Origin: CAWDDA01 sp963813345
Lineage (GTDB): Bacteria > Acidobacteriota > Blastocatellia > RBC074
Direction of reading: 5' to 3'
Assembly (NCBI GenBank): GCA_963813345.1
Contig: CAWEYR010000012.1
Location: 1 to 64,000, forward strand
DNA length: 64,000 bases
Shown here: positions 63,335 to 64,000 of the stretch, in pieces
How positions within the stretch are numbered: the stretch's first letter is position 1
How the letters are laid out: every line of letters starts with the position of its first letter
Notes under the pieces: generated by a model
Seen by the model: the letters and a program-made list of their open reading frames with translations, nothing else
The model's database searches: none
Told to the model about the DNA's origin: nothing
Made by a program: the position numbers and the translations under genes

Positions 63335-63475
63335 TGGGAGCGCCGGCCTCCCGGCCGGCCACGAGCCGCGAAGCGTGCGAGTCTTCAGCACTAGGACTCA
63401 CCACGGCTCGCACGCTTCGCGGCTCGTGGCCGGCCGGGAGGCCGGCGCTCCCAGGCTTCAGCCTGGCGCTCCCAG
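63335..63475. repeat. Family E giant palindrome with 47-base perfect arms
   Basis: Arms 63335-63381 and 63407-63453 are exact reverse complements (tgggagcgccggcctcccgg then ccggccacgagccgcgaagc and gtgcgag), around a 25-base loop. A smaller hairpin, ccaggcttcagcctgg, follows at once (63452-63467). Confidence 0.95.
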
Positions 63476-63525
63476 GGCCTCATTTCTCCGTGTTTAAATA
63501 GAGTATTCGCAGAATTTTCAGATCA

Positions 63526-64000
63526 TCATAGCTCACCCGTCCCTCGAGCCTTATCAAAGACGGGCTTCAAGCGTTCAATACCAAGCTCTTCGAAGGTTTT
63601 GAACACGATCTGCTGGACCTCGATGGGTGCTGATACGTGTGCGCGAAGCTCATCCCCGCTTTGCAAGCGATTTCCATCGGCGAGATACTTCGCCAGATTA
63701 TCGATGATCGTGCCCAACTTCACCTGAAATCGCCTCATCAGAGCCTCGATACTCTCGCCCGCGTTGTATGCCTGGCCGTAAACAAGATACCGGCTGTCCA
63801 GATTGCTGCGTCTATCAGCTTCTACCAATGGAAAACTCTCTGAGACGTTATTCTGAATGCAATACTCTCGTATGACAGCGAGAAACGTTTCGCCATAACG
63901 TTCCGCTTTCACCTCACCGACGCCGTTGATCCGCAAGAGACTGCTGCTCTCCTGAGGAAAGTACGCCGCCATTTCGACTAATGTTCGATCTGAGAAGATC
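63526..64000 (-). CDS. RecQ-type helicase, C-terminal HRDC and helix-turn-helix part (truncated by window)
   Basis: The N-terminus lies beyond 64000. Visible: FSDRTLVEMAAYFPQESSSL, LRINGVGEVKAERYGETFLA and VIREYC, the HRDC domain (KxxxYG...F end), then a linker and a winged-helix-like part (IEALMRRFQVKLGTIIDNLA, KYLADGNRL) as in RecQ proteins ending in a helix-turn-helix 40 domain, closing PVFDKARGTGEL at 63526. ATP-dependent 3'-5' DNA helicase for recombination repair. The helicase and zinc domains are not in view; another HRDC protein is a smaller possibility. Confidence 0.78.
   Translation of the reverse strand, partial: IFSDRTLVEMAAYFPQESSSLLRINGVGEVKAERYGETFLAVIREYCIQNNVSESFPLVEADRRSNLDSRYLVYGQAYNAGESIEALMRRFQVKLGTIIDNLAKYLADGNRLQSGDELRAHVSAPIEVQQIVFKTFEELGIERLKPVFDKARGTGEL

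Overview
The window looks like a piece of an Acidobacteriota chromosome, most likely near Blastocatellia/Pyrinomonadales. That placement is my inference, from a fused aroD-aroE gene, a DUF1800/DUF1501 pair, von Willebrand A and carboxypeptidase-regulatory-like secreted proteins, a tig-clpP-clpX-lon locus, moderate to high GC and many intergenic palindromes. No marker gene proves it. I see no rRNA, CRISPR array, transposase, integrase or phage gene. Layout. 1-26,300 is a surface-polysaccharide locus read mostly left to right: sugar epimerases, GT2 and GT4 glycosyltransferases, class I methyltransferases, an FkbM methyltransferase, multi-pass mannosyltransferase/polymerase-like membrane proteins, a polysaccharide deacetylase, a glutamine-dependent AsnB, a WecA-like initiating phosphosugar transferase fused to a Rossmann domain, and a nucleotidyltransferase/HprK-like pair. 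26,300-40,900 holds aroDE, a UPF0210 protein, DUF1800/DUF1501, a Ser/Thr kinase, an oxidoreductase-DoxX-ApbE group, a tRNA-Ile2, an amidohydrolase and an M28 peptidase. 40,900-57,100 is housekeeping: two tiny lysine-rich proteins, SecA, HU, Rho, EngB, Lon, ClpX, a solitary ClpX-type zinc-finger protein, ClpP, trigger factor, tRNA-Arg and tRNA-Leu. 57,100-64,000 holds hydrolases, a RibD_C-type reductase, a methyltransferase, a class C beta-lactamase-fold hydrolase and the C-terminus of a RecQ helicase. Reading frames. Frame breaks are extremely dense in about 1-12 kb (every 100-400 bases), less dense to 27 kb, and about one per 3-5 kb afterwards, where they also hit essential genes (secA, lon, aroDE). 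The protein sequence can still be followed from frame to frame. I therefore read most breaks as sequencing or assembly indels near a poorly covered contig end, not as biological decay. I use 'pseudogene' for genes too broken to give a main ORF and 'CDS' for genes with one or two breaks; coordinates then span the rebuilt gene. Most unusual features. (1) A stand-alone protein with one, possibly two, ClpX-type zinc-binding domains is encoded exactly between clpP and clpX. (2) At least five families of nested palindromic elements lie between genes. They have perfect arms up to 68 bp and swappable cores, and several supply the stop codon or C-terminal tail of the neighbouring gene. (3) A 22-residue lysine/alanine/proline peptide gene sits under a consensus promoter overlapped by two dyads, convergent with a 60-residue histone-like gene and sharing a terminator with it. 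(4) There is a WecA-Rossmann fusion and a Ser/Thr kinase with two changed metal-binding residues.
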